From: Allohahella sp002354735
Lineage (GTDB): Bacteria > Pseudomonadota > Gammaproteobacteria > Pseudomonadales > Oleiphilaceae
Length of the DNA: 64,000 bases
Direction of reading: 5' to 3'
Assembly (NCBI RefSeq): GCF_047946665.1
Contig: NZ_CP172312.1
Location: 3,968,001 to 4,032,000, forward strand
The notes under the pieces were generated by a model that searched no databases, was not told where the DNA came from, and was given only the letters and a program-made list of their open reading frames with translations. This document shows, one piece after another, positions 15,850 through 26,201 of the stretch. Made by a program: the position numbers and the translations under genes. How positions within the stretch are numbered: the stretch's first letter is position 1; each line of letters opens with the position of its first letter.

Positions 15850-17281
15850 TCTGCACCGGTCGATTCAGCCATTGATTCAGCTGCATGATATCGTCTTCGC
15901 CAAGCTTGCCTGCGGCTCGCAGCAGAGATAGCGAATTGATGATGTAGTCATACCTGGCATTCGCAAAATCTGACAAGGCCTGATAATACGCGCTCTCTGC
16001 CTGTAGCACCTCGACCACATTCCTGGTGCCCACGTCATAACCCGCACGCGTCGCTTCGAGAGCACTCTCGCTGGATATGATCTGCTGCTGGCGGGCCTGT
16101 ATCGCTTCTACGTTGGTGCGAAGGTTGCGGTAGAGGCTGCGAACCTGCAGTCGGACGTTACGCCGCACTGTACTGCCAATTTCTTCTGCCTGAATGTGTT
16201 GATAGTGCGCCTGGCGAATGCCTGCCCGGGCGCCACCGCCGAGATACAGCGGCAGGTTCAGGTTGAGGCCTACCACGCCCTGCGTCACTTCTGTGTCGAT
16301 TGGACTCTGGCCGGCGAACTGGGAATAGCCGTAGGACGCTGTGGCATTGATCGTAGGGTAGAGATCAGCTTTGCGCGCTTTGAGCAGTTCTGCTGCGGCA
16401 TCGACCGAAAGCGCCGCCGCGAGCAGCTCGGGATTGTTGGCATAGGCCAGGGCCTCCCATTCGCTTACCGGCACCTTGGTGGGGTCCAGAATCGGATAGT
16501 CTTCAGCGAGCACGTTGATTTCTTCCACCGACAGACCGGTGAGCCGCTCAAGGTCTTCCAGCGCGATATCCAGCTGGCCTTCAGCGTTGATGCGCTCGAC
16601 CTTGCCAGCATCGAATATGGCTCTCGACTCCTGGACCTCAGTGATGGCAATCAAACCGACGTCAAAGCGCTCTCTCGCCTGTTCCCATTGGCGCTCGAAG
16701 GCTGCTTCGGCACGGCGCGAAGTGCTCAGTTCATCAATCGCCCGGAGCACGTTGAAATAGGCCTGGGCCGAGCTGAAGGTCAAGGTCAATACCGCTTGAC
16801 GGTATTCCTGTTCAGCTCTCGAGCTACTCTTGCGAGCCGCCTCGAGCTCGTTGTAAGCCGAAGCATCGTAGAGTACCTGACTCACCGAAACGCCTGCACT
16901 ATAGGTCTTGTAACTGTCGTCACCTGTCCGCCCCGCGCCCTGTGCAACGACGGGATCGCCACCCGGAACCACAGTCGTCGGCTGCACCGTGCCATCGGCG
17001 TCCACTGACTGATCGGTATAGTCGGCGCCCGCTGTTGCACCAAGCTGGGGCAGGAGCCGCGCTCGGCTTCGATTGACGTCTTCTGATATGACCTGTCGCC
17101 CTGCCTGAGCCGCTGCAAGCTCAGAATCATATTGCAACGCTTTCTCGTAGGCGGTGTTGAGGCCAATAGCCGATGCCAGCGGAGACAGCGCGCAGATGAG
17201 CAGACTGGCTCCGGCTACGAGCAGGGCCTGTCGATGTCGTGGGCGCACGGCGGAAAGTGGTGTGTTCTCGTTCAGACGCAT
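15836..17281 (-). CDS. tolC: TolC family outer-membrane efflux channel
   Basis: A 481-residue outer-membrane factor that forms the exit duct for RND pumps and type I secretion. A signal peptide (about residues 18-45, ALLVAGASLLICALSPLASA) is followed by IGLNTAYEKALQYDSELAAA, typical of mature TolC, and the two repeated helical coiled-coil segments (ARARLLPQLGATAGADYTDQ and ADLYPTINATASYGYSQF) with a DVGTRNVVEVLQAESAYYQALSDFANARYDYI block. ATG at 17281 with AAGGA ten bases upstream is chosen; a longer in-frame reading has no signal-peptide logic. It is divergent from thiC. Confidence 0.95.
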   Translation of the reverse strand: MRLNENTPLSAVRPRHRQALLVAGASLLICALSPLASAIGLNTAYEKALQYDSELAAAQAGRQVISEDVNRSRARLLPQLGATAGADYTDQSVDADGTVQPTTVVPGGDPVVAQGAGRTGDDSYKTYSAGVSVSQVLYDASAYNELEAARKSSSRAEQEYRQAVLTLTFSSAQAYFNVLRAIDELSTSRRAEAAFERQWEQARERFDVGLIAITEVQESRAIFDAGKVERINAEGQLDIALEDLERLTGLSVEEINVLAEDYPILDPTKVPVSEWEALAYANNPELLAAALSVDAAAELLKARKADLYPTINATASYGYSQFAGQSPIDTEVTQGVVGLNLNLPLYLGGGARAGIRQAHYQHIQAEEIGSTVRRNVRLQVRSLYRNLRTNVEAIQARQQQIISSESALEATRAGYDVGTRNVVEVLQAESAYYQALSDFANARYDYIINSLSLLRAAGKLGEDDIMQLNQWLNRPVQISSL

Positions 17282-17495
17282 TGTTTGTTCCTTGACGGAG
17301 AGCTTGAGGTATCTGCGGAAGAGACCTGCTTGAAGCTTGATTGCAGGCCGTACTATACGCTGTAAGTTTTGCCGGCGCGAGTGCTGCCAGGCAGCTGAAA
17401 TCAGCTTAATAAGGCGCCAAAGACATGGCGAATTCTGTCCAGAGTATATACATTGGGCTGGCACCTGCTAACTGACATACGGAGACACACCAGCA

Positions 17496-19448
<1,953 letters not shown>

Positions 19449-19449
19449 C

Positions 19450-20124
19450 GTGAAAGCTGAATCCTTCGGTTACGAAGACGTACAGATTCTCGACAACGAG
19501 TTGAGCTACGATGGCTTTTTCAGGATCCGCAGCCTGCGTCTGAGGCACAGGTTGTTGACGGATGAAGCCGGCGCCACGAAGGATGGTTCACCGGCTCCGG
19601 CCGGGGGCGCGTGGAGCGAAGTCATTCGGCGGGAGTGCTTCGTGCGCGACCAGGTCGCTGTGCTGCTGCCATATCATGTCGAGAGTGACTCGGTTGTGCT
19701 GAATGAAGAGTTTCGCATCGGTGCTTGTCTGCAGTCAGGCGCGGCGGCGCAGTATGTTGGATCGCCCTGGCTACTTGAAATTGTCGCCGGTATCTGCGAA
19801 AAGGGCGAAGACCCTGCAGCGTCGGCGCGACGTGAAGCCTTCGAAGAGGCTGGACTGAAAATCGGGCGAATGGTGCCAATTCACCAGTATTTGCCGAGTC
19901 CGGGTGGCAGTAACGAGTTCGTTAACCTTTACTGCGGACTACTGGAAGATATGCCGGTGGCCGGAGTTTTCGGTATGGGTAGCGAAGCAGAGAACATTCG
20001 CACACGGGTCCTGCCTCGGGAAGAGGCGATGGACCTGCTCGCAAAAGGACGCATCAGAAACGCGGCCACAATCATTGCGTTGCAATGGCTCTCGCTGAAT
20101 TTGAGCCAGTTCAAGGGATCATGA
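19450..20124 (+). CDS. nudF: ADP-ribose pyrophosphatase (Nudix)
   Basis: Hydrolyses ADP-ribose to AMP and ribose-5-phosphate. The protein (224 residues) has a perfect Nudix box: Gly-x5-Glu-x7-Arg-Glu-x2-Glu-Glu-x-Gly in GICEKGEDPAASARREAFEEAG (read in two halves here). Other family features are the RHR(L) after FRIRSLRLRHR and the SPGGSNEFVNLYCGL segment. The GTG at 19450 is used because it follows AAGAGG and begins just after the thiC stop; the frame opens further upstream inside thiC. The order nudF-yqiB-cpdA-yqiA is the same as in E. coli. Confidence 0.95.
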   Translation: MKAESFGYEDVQILDNELSYDGFFRIRSLRLRHRLLTDEAGATKDGSPAPAGGAWSEVIRRECFVRDQVAVLLPYHVESDSVVLNEEFRIGACLQSGAAAQYVGSPWLLEIVAGICEKGEDPAASARREAFEEAGLKIGRMVPIHQYLPSPGGSNEFVNLYCGLLEDMPVAGVFGMGSEAENIRTRVLPREEAMDLLAKGRIRNAATIIALQWLSLNLSQFKGS

Positions 20125-20157
20125 ACACTTATTCTCACAGGCAAAACCCGAGAGGAC

Positions 20158-20625
20158 GTGTTGAAGAAACGCTATACACCTGACATCGCTGAGCTAGGCG
20201 CAACCTGTGAGGCGAATTATCTTCGTCTCAGCAAGCTGCGGCCTGCCGAACTGGATTCGGTGGATACGCTTCATTACGAGCTATTCGCCGAGGGACACTA
20301 CCTCGGCGTCATCAAGCTCAGCCTCACCGAGCGCAGCCGTTATACCGACACGATACTGCTCGAACAGACGCATGCGGCCGGGCGCTGGCTGAACGACCCG
20401 CACATGCTCGTTCGAATCTATCACGATGCCTCTATGGCCGAGGTCATTTCCGCGCAGGGGCACCTACGCATTGATGGCTTCAACGACTATCCTAATGACA
20501 ACATGCACTTGCCGGATGAAAAGTCACAGCTGAACAAGTTTCTCGCTGAGTGGCTCTCGATCTGCCTGCGTTACGGGCATCGCAAGAACTCGCTCGATGA
20601 TCAAGCGAATGTCTGGTGTAGCTGA
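20158..20625 (+). CDS. yqiB: DUF1249 (YqiB) family protein
   Basis: A 155-residue cytoplasmic protein of unknown function, recognised by its family blocks YTPDIAELGATCEANYLRLSKL at the start, EGHYLGVIKLSLTERSRYT in the middle, MLVRIYHDASMAEVI and the ending DEKSQLNKFLAEWLSICLRYGH. The start is GTG at 20158, just after AGAGGA. It lies 33 bases after nudF and is followed by cpdA, the conserved neighbourhood in gammaproteobacteria. No catalytic motif is obvious. Confidence 0.9.
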   Translation: MLKKRYTPDIAELGATCEANYLRLSKLRPAELDSVDTLHYELFAEGHYLGVIKLSLTERSRYTDTILLEQTHAAGRWLNDPHMLVRIYHDASMAEVISAQGHLRIDGFNDYPNDNMHLPDEKSQLNKFLAEWLSICLRYGHRKNSLDDQANVWCS

Positions 20626-20659
20626 CTGTCGACCAGGCCACAGCCTGGGACCGGCGGTG

Positions 20660-20689
20660 TTCCTGTTTGCGCGGGACCTTGACTATAAT
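20660..20689 (+). promoter_or_regulatory. Candidate sigma-70 promoter for cpdA
   Basis: A perfect TATAAT at 20684-20689 lies in the 120-base gap ahead of cpdA, 56 bases before its start. The best -35-like element (TTCCTG, 18-base spacer) is weak. Just upstream, CCAGGC/GCCTGG form a small hairpin at 20633-20648 that could separate it from yqiB. Confidence 0.4.
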
Positions 20690-20745
20690 CAAACGGCAAT
20701 GATATGCATTACCCATGCGCCCATTCACGGAAACCATAATCTGCC

Positions 20746-21615
20746 ATGACGCTCGAGACGCGTCCGGACGAGGGCAACACCCAGCCGGACCAGACCATCA
20801 GCGATAGTCATTCGTCCACTGTGACGGCGAAGCCTCTGCGTATCGTGCAGATCAGCGACCCACACCTGTGTGAAACTCACGAGGGCACGCTGCTTGGCCT
20901 GAAAACCCATGACAGCCTGGATGCCGTGCTGGCACTGGTTGATGAGGAGGTGTCAAAGCCTGATCTCATCATTGCTACAGGTGACATCACCCAGGACCGA
21001 AGTCGCGAAGCCTACGCGGATTTCTGTCAGCAGATTGCCCGCTTCGGCTGCCCGGTCGTGTGGATTCCGGGTAATCACGACGATGCTGATATGATGGCTG
21101 AAGTCGCGCCTTTTCCGGAGTTGCAAAGCAAGACCTTCGTGCTCGGCGACTGGAAGTTCATCTTCCTCAATACCGCTGTTCCAGGCAAGGTGCATGGCCG
21201 TCTGGCGGCTGAAGAGCTGCAGCTGCTGCAGTCAGAGCTCGATAACGCGGTTCAGCCAAATATCGCTGTTTGCCTCCACCATCACCCCATCAGCATCAGA
21301 AGTCGCTGGCTCGACAAGATTGGGCTCAGAAATGCTGACGACTTTTTCGAAGTAACAGATCGCTGCGATCGTATTCGTGCCATCGTCTGGGGCCACATTC
21401 ACCAGGAAATCGACGAGCTGCGCAACAATGTCAGGATGCTGGCCTCGCCATCGACCTGTGTGCAGTTCAAACCTGAGTCTGGCAGCTTTGCAGTCGGCGA
21501 GCAGGCGCCTGGCTATCGCTGGTTCGATCTCTTTGCCGATGGTCGTATTGAGACCCGTGTCGAGCGTGCAGACCACATCGAGTTTATCGTCGACATGAAT
21601 AGCAAGGGCTACTGA
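20746..21615 (+). CDS. cpdA: 3',5'-cyclic AMP phosphodiesterase CpdA
   Basis: Calcineurin-type metallophosphoesterase that degrades cAMP. The 289-residue protein has the dinuclear metal motifs in order: ISDPHLC (D-x-H), ATGDITQD (G-D), IPGNHDD (GNHD), HHHP and VWGHIHQE (G-H-x-H). The first about 30 residues (Thr/Ser/Gln-rich) are a nonconserved extension before LRIVQISDPH. It is in the usual yqiB-cpdA-yqiA order. cAMP rather than another phosphodiester as substrate follows from this order and from similarity to the family; the sequence alone cannot exclude related substrates. Confidence 0.93.
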   Translation: MTLETRPDEGNTQPDQTISDSHSSTVTAKPLRIVQISDPHLCETHEGTLLGLKTHDSLDAVLALVDEEVSKPDLIIATGDITQDRSREAYADFCQQIARFGCPVVWIPGNHDDADMMAEVAPFPELQSKTFVLGDWKFIFLNTAVPGKVHGRLAAEELQLLQSELDNAVQPNIAVCLHHHPISIRSRWLDKIGLRNADDFFEVTDRCDRIRAIVWGHIHQEIDELRNNVRMLASPSTCVQFKPESGSFAVGEQAPGYRWFDLFADGRIETRVERADHIEFIVDMNSKGY

Positions 21616-21622
21616 GCGCCTC

Positions 21623-22210
21623 ATGCACTGGCTGTATCTGCATGGCTTTCTCAGCAGTGCAAAATCTGCCAAGGCCCAGTCTCTGGCGCATTGGCTCGCG
21701 GCTAATCACAGTGATGTGAAATTCGGCGCGCCAACCTTACCCTTCAATCCTCTGACTGTTGTAGAAATCATCGAAGCGCTCGTTGCAGATGCCGCTGACA
21801 CCTCCCAACCTGTCACCGGCCTGATCGGCAGCTCTCTCGGTGGCTTCTATGCCCGCCTGATAAGCGCAAGAACCGGCTTGCCAGCTGTGCTGATCAACCC
21901 TGCGCTAAGGCCGGACCTGTTATTCGAGAACTATCTCGGCGAGCAGACGAACCCTTATACCGGTGAAACCTACGACCTTCAGACTGCAGACTTGAGGCTA
22001 CTCCGCGACATGGTCGTGCAGAACGATCCACGCCCACGCCGGCTCTTCCTGTTGATCCAGATGAACGACGAAACGCTCGACTCGGCGCAGACTGTTGTTG
22101 ATCTGCGGGAGAGTCCTGCCTGGATACAATCCGGTGGGAGTCACCGCTTTGATGCCTTCGAACGTACCTTTCCCGCAATCAGGGCTTTTCTAAGCTCGGG
22201 TACGTGCTAG
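21623..22210 (+). CDS. yqiA: YqiA/YcfP family alpha/beta-hydrolase
   Basis: A small esterase-like protein of 195 residues. It starts MHWLYLHGFLSSAKSAKAQSL, the family signature with HGF, and has the nucleophile elbow Gly69-Ser-Ser71-Leu-Gly-Gly, the LINPALRP block, an acidic residue in the MNDETLDS region and the final His in SGGSHRF, completing the Ser-Asp-His triad. Substrate is unknown; E. coli YqiA has esterase activity. It begins seven bases after cpdA and the gcvH start lies 32 bases beyond its end. Confidence 0.92.
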   Translation: MHWLYLHGFLSSAKSAKAQSLAHWLAANHSDVKFGAPTLPFNPLTVVEIIEALVADAADTSQPVTGLIGSSLGGFYARLISARTGLPAVLINPALRPDLLFENYLGEQTNPYTGETYDLQTADLRLLRDMVVQNDPRPRRLFLLIQMNDETLDSAQTVVDLRESPAWIQSGGSHRFDAFERTFPAIRAFLSSGTC

Positions 22211-22242
22211 AATCCCGCGCCATTTCAAGAGGAGATTGTACA

Positions 22243-22635
22243 GTGTCTGACCTGCCTTCCGACCTGCGCTACGCGGCGACCCACGAATGGGCACAACTGG
22301 ACGACGATGGTGTCACCATCATCGTCGGCATAACCGATCACGCGCAAAAGGCGCTCGGTGACATTACTTACATCGAACTACCCGAACTTGGCGCTGATCT
22401 GATTGCGGGCCAGGAAGCTGGTGTGGTTGAGTCAGTGAAAGCTGCTTCCGATATCTATGCGCCGATCAGCGGGATGGTCACGGCCATCAACGAAGAGTTG
22501 CTCGAGAGCCCTGAGCTGGTCAATGAAGACCCTTATGGCAGTGGATGGTTTTTCAAGATGCAGCTGCAGGACCCTTCCGACCTCGATTCGCTGCTCGATA
22601 GCGAGGGCTACGAGGCAGCAATCGAAGCGGAATAG
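22243..22635 (+). CDS. gcvH: Glycine cleavage system H protein
   Basis: Lipoyl carrier that shuttles the methylamine group between the glycine cleavage enzymes. The 130-residue chain contains RYAATHEWAQLDD at the N-terminus, IGVTDHAQ-like TDHAQKALGDITYIELPELG, and the lipoylation motif VVESVKAASDIYAPISG with Lys66 as the acceptor. The GTG at 22243 follows AAGAGGAG at eight bases; an upstream reading to 22204 overlaps yqiA. No gcvT or gcvP lies next to it, so it is an isolated gcvH, or the rest of the system lies elsewhere. It converges with the HDOD gene at a 20-base gap. Confidence 0.96.
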   Translation: MSDLPSDLRYAATHEWAQLDDDGVTIIVGITDHAQKALGDITYIELPELGADLIAGQEAGVVESVKAASDIYAPISGMVTAINEELLESPELVNEDPYGSGWFFKMQLQDPSDLDSLLDSEGYEAAIEAE

Positions 22636-22655
22636 GGTGCAGGCAGCGGAAAGCT

Positions 22656-23531
22656 TCAGAGCAGACCGCTGTCGCCCAGGCTGTCGATCATTTCATCCAG
22701 GTCGTAACTGCTCAGGCCGAGCAGCTCAAGGACGGCCTCATGTATCCTGTCCCATTCGTGGTCTTCAGACTGGTTGCCCAGTTTCTGGTAGTTGCCCGCA
22801 AGATGCTCGGCGGTCTTGAGTATGGCCGTCAGTGCCTTGCGCTGATGCGGACCTGAGTCTTCCGTGAAGTACTCTGTATCCACCCGGTGATGCTCGGCAA
22901 TGATCTGGCAGAGCTCCGGCGGGAGGTTCCAGGCACGGGCGGTGTAGTAGCCCACCACAGCGTGGTTGGTCTGGATCTGCTCGTTTTCCCATTCGGTGAT
23001 GCGCTTGTCCGGGTCGGCATAAGACCGGATCTGCAGATCCTTGTAATTTGGGTAGCGCAGCATCATCAATGGTATGCCACAGTTATGAAACAGGCCAAGC
23101 AGATAGGCCTCGTCAGGCGAGTGGTAGCCGACCTTGCGGGCGATAGACGCGGCAATGGAGGCGACGTCGCTGGTTGTGTCCCAGAATTTGGTCAGCTCCG
23201 TGATCTGGGCGTCCGACATTGAGCCCTTGATGGAGATGCCGTTAACGATGTTCACCACCGAAGTCAGTCCAAGCAGCGCTACTGCCTGCTCAATTGACGT
23301 AATATGGCTCTTTATGCCATAAAACGGTGAGTTGACCACCTTCAAAATCGTTCCGGCAAGTCCGACGTCCCGACGAATGAGCCGAGCAATTTGCGTGATA
23401 TCAGGATTGGGCATGATCTGCTCCATCTGGATATCGACAAGGATCTGTGGTTGAGGAGGAATCTTGATGCCCTGCAGAACCTTTCCGATCTGCTCTGGAC
23501 TCATCTCTATGGTCATATGCCCGATACGCAT
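22656..23531 (-). CDS. HDOD-domain regulatory protein
   Basis: A 291-residue protein made of one HDOD domain (about residues 18-220), a non-catalytic relative of HD-type phosphohydrolases found in bacterial signalling. Recognisable parts are IPPQPQILVDIQ, ITQIARLIRRDVGLAGTILKVVNSPFYG, SIEQAVALLGLTSVVNIV and DEAYLLGLFHNCGIPLMMLRYP. The HD doublet itself is not seen as such (FHNCG and AEHHRVD are partial). The C-terminal 70 residues are helical. It may act in stress or second-messenger signalling, but no partner is encoded beside it. ATG at 23531 is used; 23516 is an alternative start. Confidence 0.85.
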   Translation of the reverse strand: MRIGHMTIEMSPEQIGKVLQGIKIPPQPQILVDIQMEQIMPNPDITQIARLIRRDVGLAGTILKVVNSPFYGIKSHITSIEQAVALLGLTSVVNIVNGISIKGSMSDAQITELTKFWDTTSDVASIAASIARKVGYHSPDEAYLLGLFHNCGIPLMMLRYPNYKDLQIRSYADPDKRITEWENEQIQTNHAVVGYYTARAWNLPPELCQIIAEHHRVDTEYFTEDSGPHQRKALTAILKTAEHLAGNYQKLGNQSEDHEWDRIHEAVLELLGLSSYDLDEMIDSLGDSGLL

Positions 23532-23593
23532 GTGTCATTTTCACAGGAGCAACCGGAACGACTGCTCCTTCCAAGCCAATAGTGTAGCCCGTG

Positions 23594-24805
23594 ATGAAAG
23601 ATGTCCCTGTATTAAAATTGTTGCCGAAAGCTGACCGTCGGATACGTAACGGTCACTGCTGGATCTACAGCAACGAAATCGATGTAGCCAAGACGCCGCT
23701 GAAACTTATAGAGAGCGGTGAACAGGCGGTCGTGCTGAATGCCCAGGACAAGTTCGTGTGCACGGCGATGATCAACCCACATACCCTGATCGCAGGGCGC
23801 GTGATCTCCAGGCGTGAGGGAAATTTCCTGTCGGAGAAGCTACTCAAGAAACGACTGCTGCTGGCCCGTTCTTTGCGCGATCGTCTCTACGAGAAGCCCT
23901 ATTACCGCATGGTCTACGGCGACAGCGATGCCTTGCCAGGGCTGGTCATCGACCGTTTCGATGACAGCTTCATCGTGCAGATATCAACCGCCGGTATGGA
24001 TCAGTTCAAGGCCGTTATCGTTGATTGCCTGCATAACTCACTGGGCGCCAAGCGTGTCATCATCAAGAATGACGGCAAGATGCGGGAAGTCGAAGGGCTC
24101 AGTAGTGATGTGGAGTTGTCAGGGCCATCGATAGAGCGTCTTCAGGTCATCGAGAATGGCACATCCATGTATTGTGACCCACTGGGCGGTCAGAAGACCG
24201 GCTGGTTTTATGATCACCGTGAGAACCGCAACTGGGCGAGAAAACTGGCGAAGGGCAAGCGAGTGCTCGACCTCTACAGCTACGTTGGTGGTTGGGGCGT
24301 GCAGATGCTTGATGCAGGCGCCAGTAGCGTAACCTTCGTTGATGCCTCCGAGTCCGCCATGGCAATGGCGAGGGAGAATGCTGCATCTGTGGGCGGAGCT
24401 GACGCTGCTGTCAACTTTCTGCAGGGCGATGCCCGAGCTGTACTGCATCAGTTGCTCGATGCGAATGAAAAATTCGACATGGTCATTGTCGATCCGCCGG
24501 CGCTCATTCCACGTCGCAAGGACGTGCCGCCAGGTGAGCGGGCCTATCAGAAGATCAACGAGCTGGCGCTACGCCTGGTGGATGCCAGCAGCGCCGAGGG
24601 CGGCGTGCTGGTGTCCGCCTCCTGCTCAATGCATTTGCCCGCGGAGCGACTGCAACTGCTTTGCAACCAGGCTGCGCGGAAGAACGATCGATTGCTGCGC
24701 CAGCTTTACTCAGGCACCCAGGGGCCGGACCATCCGGTCCTGCCGGCCGTACCCGAAACCCACTATCTTGACTGCTTCGGTTTTCAGGTCCTGCAGTCCT
24801 ACTAG
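23594..24805 (+). CDS. rlmI: RlmI-like class I rRNA cytosine methyltransferase
   Basis: SAM-dependent RNA methyltransferase of the RlmI/PUA family; E. coli RlmI makes m5C1962 in 23S rRNA. The N-terminal PUA-like domain (about residues 1-80) has HCWIYSNEID. The core includes YGDSDALPGLVIDRF, CDPLGGQKTGWFYDHRENR, VLDLYSYVGGWGVQMLDAGA (SAM loop), MVIVDPPALIPRRKD (DPP motif) and SASCSMHL (the catalytic-cysteine block). The GPDHPVLPAVPETHYLDCFGFQVL ending matches RlmI. ATG at 23594 is used; GTG at 23591 is equally possible and neither has a clear ribosome-binding site. Confidence 0.9.
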   Translation: MKDVPVLKLLPKADRRIRNGHCWIYSNEIDVAKTPLKLIESGEQAVVLNAQDKFVCTAMINPHTLIAGRVISRREGNFLSEKLLKKRLLLARSLRDRLYEKPYYRMVYGDSDALPGLVIDRFDDSFIVQISTAGMDQFKAVIVDCLHNSLGAKRVIIKNDGKMREVEGLSSDVELSGPSIERLQVIENGTSMYCDPLGGQKTGWFYDHRENRNWARKLAKGKRVLDLYSYVGGWGVQMLDAGASSVTFVDASESAMAMARENAASVGGADAAVNFLQGDARAVLHQLLDANEKFDMVIVDPPALIPRRKDVPPGERAYQKINELALRLVDASSAEGGVLVSASCSMHLPAERLQLLCNQAARKNDRLLRQLYSGTQGPDHPVLPAVPETHYLDCFGFQVLQSY

Positions 24806-24829
24806 CGGACAGCTGACGGCTTCGCTGGC

Positions 24830-25501
24830 TCAGCAGGCCAGGGTGATGACGGGCCAGGCCTTCGACTGTGCAGCCGCCAGCAGTACAGGATCAGGGTTAA
24901 CACAGACCGGCCGACCAACCCGCTCCAGCAATGGCAGGTCGTTACGGGAGTCGGAGTAGAAGCTTGCCGTCTTTAACAGCTCTTCGATGTCTTCGACACC
25001 TTTCGACCGCAGCCAGGCCTCAAGTTTTTTCAACTTGCCCTCCTGGAAGCAGGGCGTGCCCGTCGCCTGGCCTGTGTAGCACCCGTCTTTCATTTCTGCA
25101 TCCGATGCCAACAGCACATCGATGCCAAAAAGGTCGGCTATCGGCCTCGTAACGAAATCATTTGTGGCGGTGATCATGATGAGCTGATCACCCGCCTGAC
25201 GGTGCTCTTCCACCAGAGCCAGACTGGCATTGCTGATGCGGCGGCGGATTTCGGTGTCGATGAAGGCAGCGCGGTGCCGGTGCAGGTCTTCCACCTTATG
25301 ACGGCTCAGCGGCTCCAGTGCAAAGCGGAGATACGCACGAATATCGAGGCGGCCTTCACGATAGTCCTCGTGGAATTGCTCATTGCCCTTGGCATAGCCC
25401 TCACGCTCAACGATGCCGTTGTCGCACATGTATTCGCCCCACAGATAATCGCTGTCGCCGTCCAGCAATGTGTTGTCCAGATCGAAAAGCGCTAATTTCA
25501 T
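24830..25501 (-). CDS. HAD-IB family phosphatase
   Basis: A 223-residue HAD-superfamily hydrolase with all four motifs: LFDLDNTLLDGDSD (nucleophile Asp and acid Asp), MITATNDF (Thr), a Lys in GKLKKLEAWLR, and YSDSRNDLPLL (acidic metal ligands). The Cap-I-like helical insert and the length fit the HAD-IB subfamily related to SerB/phosphoserine phosphatase-like proteins. The substrate is not determined. The same type of gene lies next to rppH-ptsP in Pseudomonas, which suggests a conserved neighbourhood but does not show a shared pathway. It is divergent from rppH. Confidence 0.9.
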   Translation of the reverse strand: MKLALFDLDNTLLDGDSDYLWGEYMCDNGIVEREGYAKGNEQFHEDYREGRLDIRAYLRFALEPLSRHKVEDLHRHRAAFIDTEIRRRISNASLALVEEHRQAGDQLIMITATNDFVTRPIADLFGIDVLLASDAEMKDGCYTGQATGTPCFQEGKLKKLEAWLRSKGVEDIEELLKTASFYSDSRNDLPLLERVGRPVCVNPDPVLLAAAQSKAWPVITLAC

Positions 25502-25637
25502 GTCTATCCTCTGTTAAGGCTCTTTATAAAAGCCTGTTTTACTTCTAAAAGACCAGGACTCTGGTCAAAGATCGTATTGTCTGGCATCGTATGAACAGAC
25601 TACACATGGTTCACACACTCATATAGGTTCTGCACCG

Positions 25638-26201
25638 GTGATTGACGCAGATGGATTTAGAGCCAATGTCGGTATCATACTGACAAATGACGCTGGCCGG
25701 GTCTTCTGGGCACGACGCATCGGCCAGAATTCCTGGCAGTTTCCACAGGGTGGTATCAAACCTCATGAAACTGCCGAGCAGGCGCTATTTCGCGAACTGC
25801 AGGAGGAAGTCGGTCTTTCCCCATCAGGTGTCACTGTGCTCGGTGTGACTGACGGCTGGCTTCGCTACAAGCTGCCTAAAAAACTCATTCGTTATAACTC
25901 TCACCCGGTATGCGTAGGGCAGAAGCAGAAATGGTTCCTGCTCCGCCTCACTGATGACGAATCTGCCATTGAAATGTCAGGCTCGCCCAAGCCAGAGTTC
26001 GACGGCTGGAGCTGGGTTAATTATTGGTATCCGCTCAGCCAGGTCGTCATGTTCAAACGGGAGGTCTATCGTAGCGCACTTCGCCAGCTGCTGCCGCATC
26101 ATAACCGGACGCTACAGGCTAGTGCGAAGCCTACGCTGATTGCAGAACTCCGCCTCACCGAGACCCTTGCGGTCAAGCGAGCAGCCGACCGTCGTGCTTA
26201 A
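25638..26201 (+). CDS. rppH: RNA pyrophosphohydrolase RppH
   Basis: Nudix hydrolase that removes pyrophosphate from the 5' end of mRNA and so triggers RNase E-dependent decay. The protein (187 residues) begins MIDADGFRANVGIILTNDAGRVFWARR and has the Nudix box within GGIKPHETAEQALFREL-QEEVGL, followed by QKWFLLRL and the family-specific FDGWSWVNYWYPLSQVVMFKREVYRSAL. GTG at 25638 is the start. It overlaps ptsP by eight bases, an arrangement shared with Pseudomonas and E. coli (rppH-ptsP), so the two are translated together. Confidence 0.97.
   Translation: MIDADGFRANVGIILTNDAGRVFWARRIGQNSWQFPQGGIKPHETAEQALFRELQEEVGLSPSGVTVLGVTDGWLRYKLPKKLIRYNSHPVCVGQKQKWFLLRLTDDESAIEMSGSPKPEFDGWSWVNYWYPLSQVVMFKREVYRSALRQLLPHHNRTLQASAKPTLIAELRLTETLAVKRAADRRA

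Noticed and set aside
17282..17495. Possible TPP riboswitch before thiC
   Set aside because: The characteristic conserved blocks are absent by eye; recorded as a finding instead.
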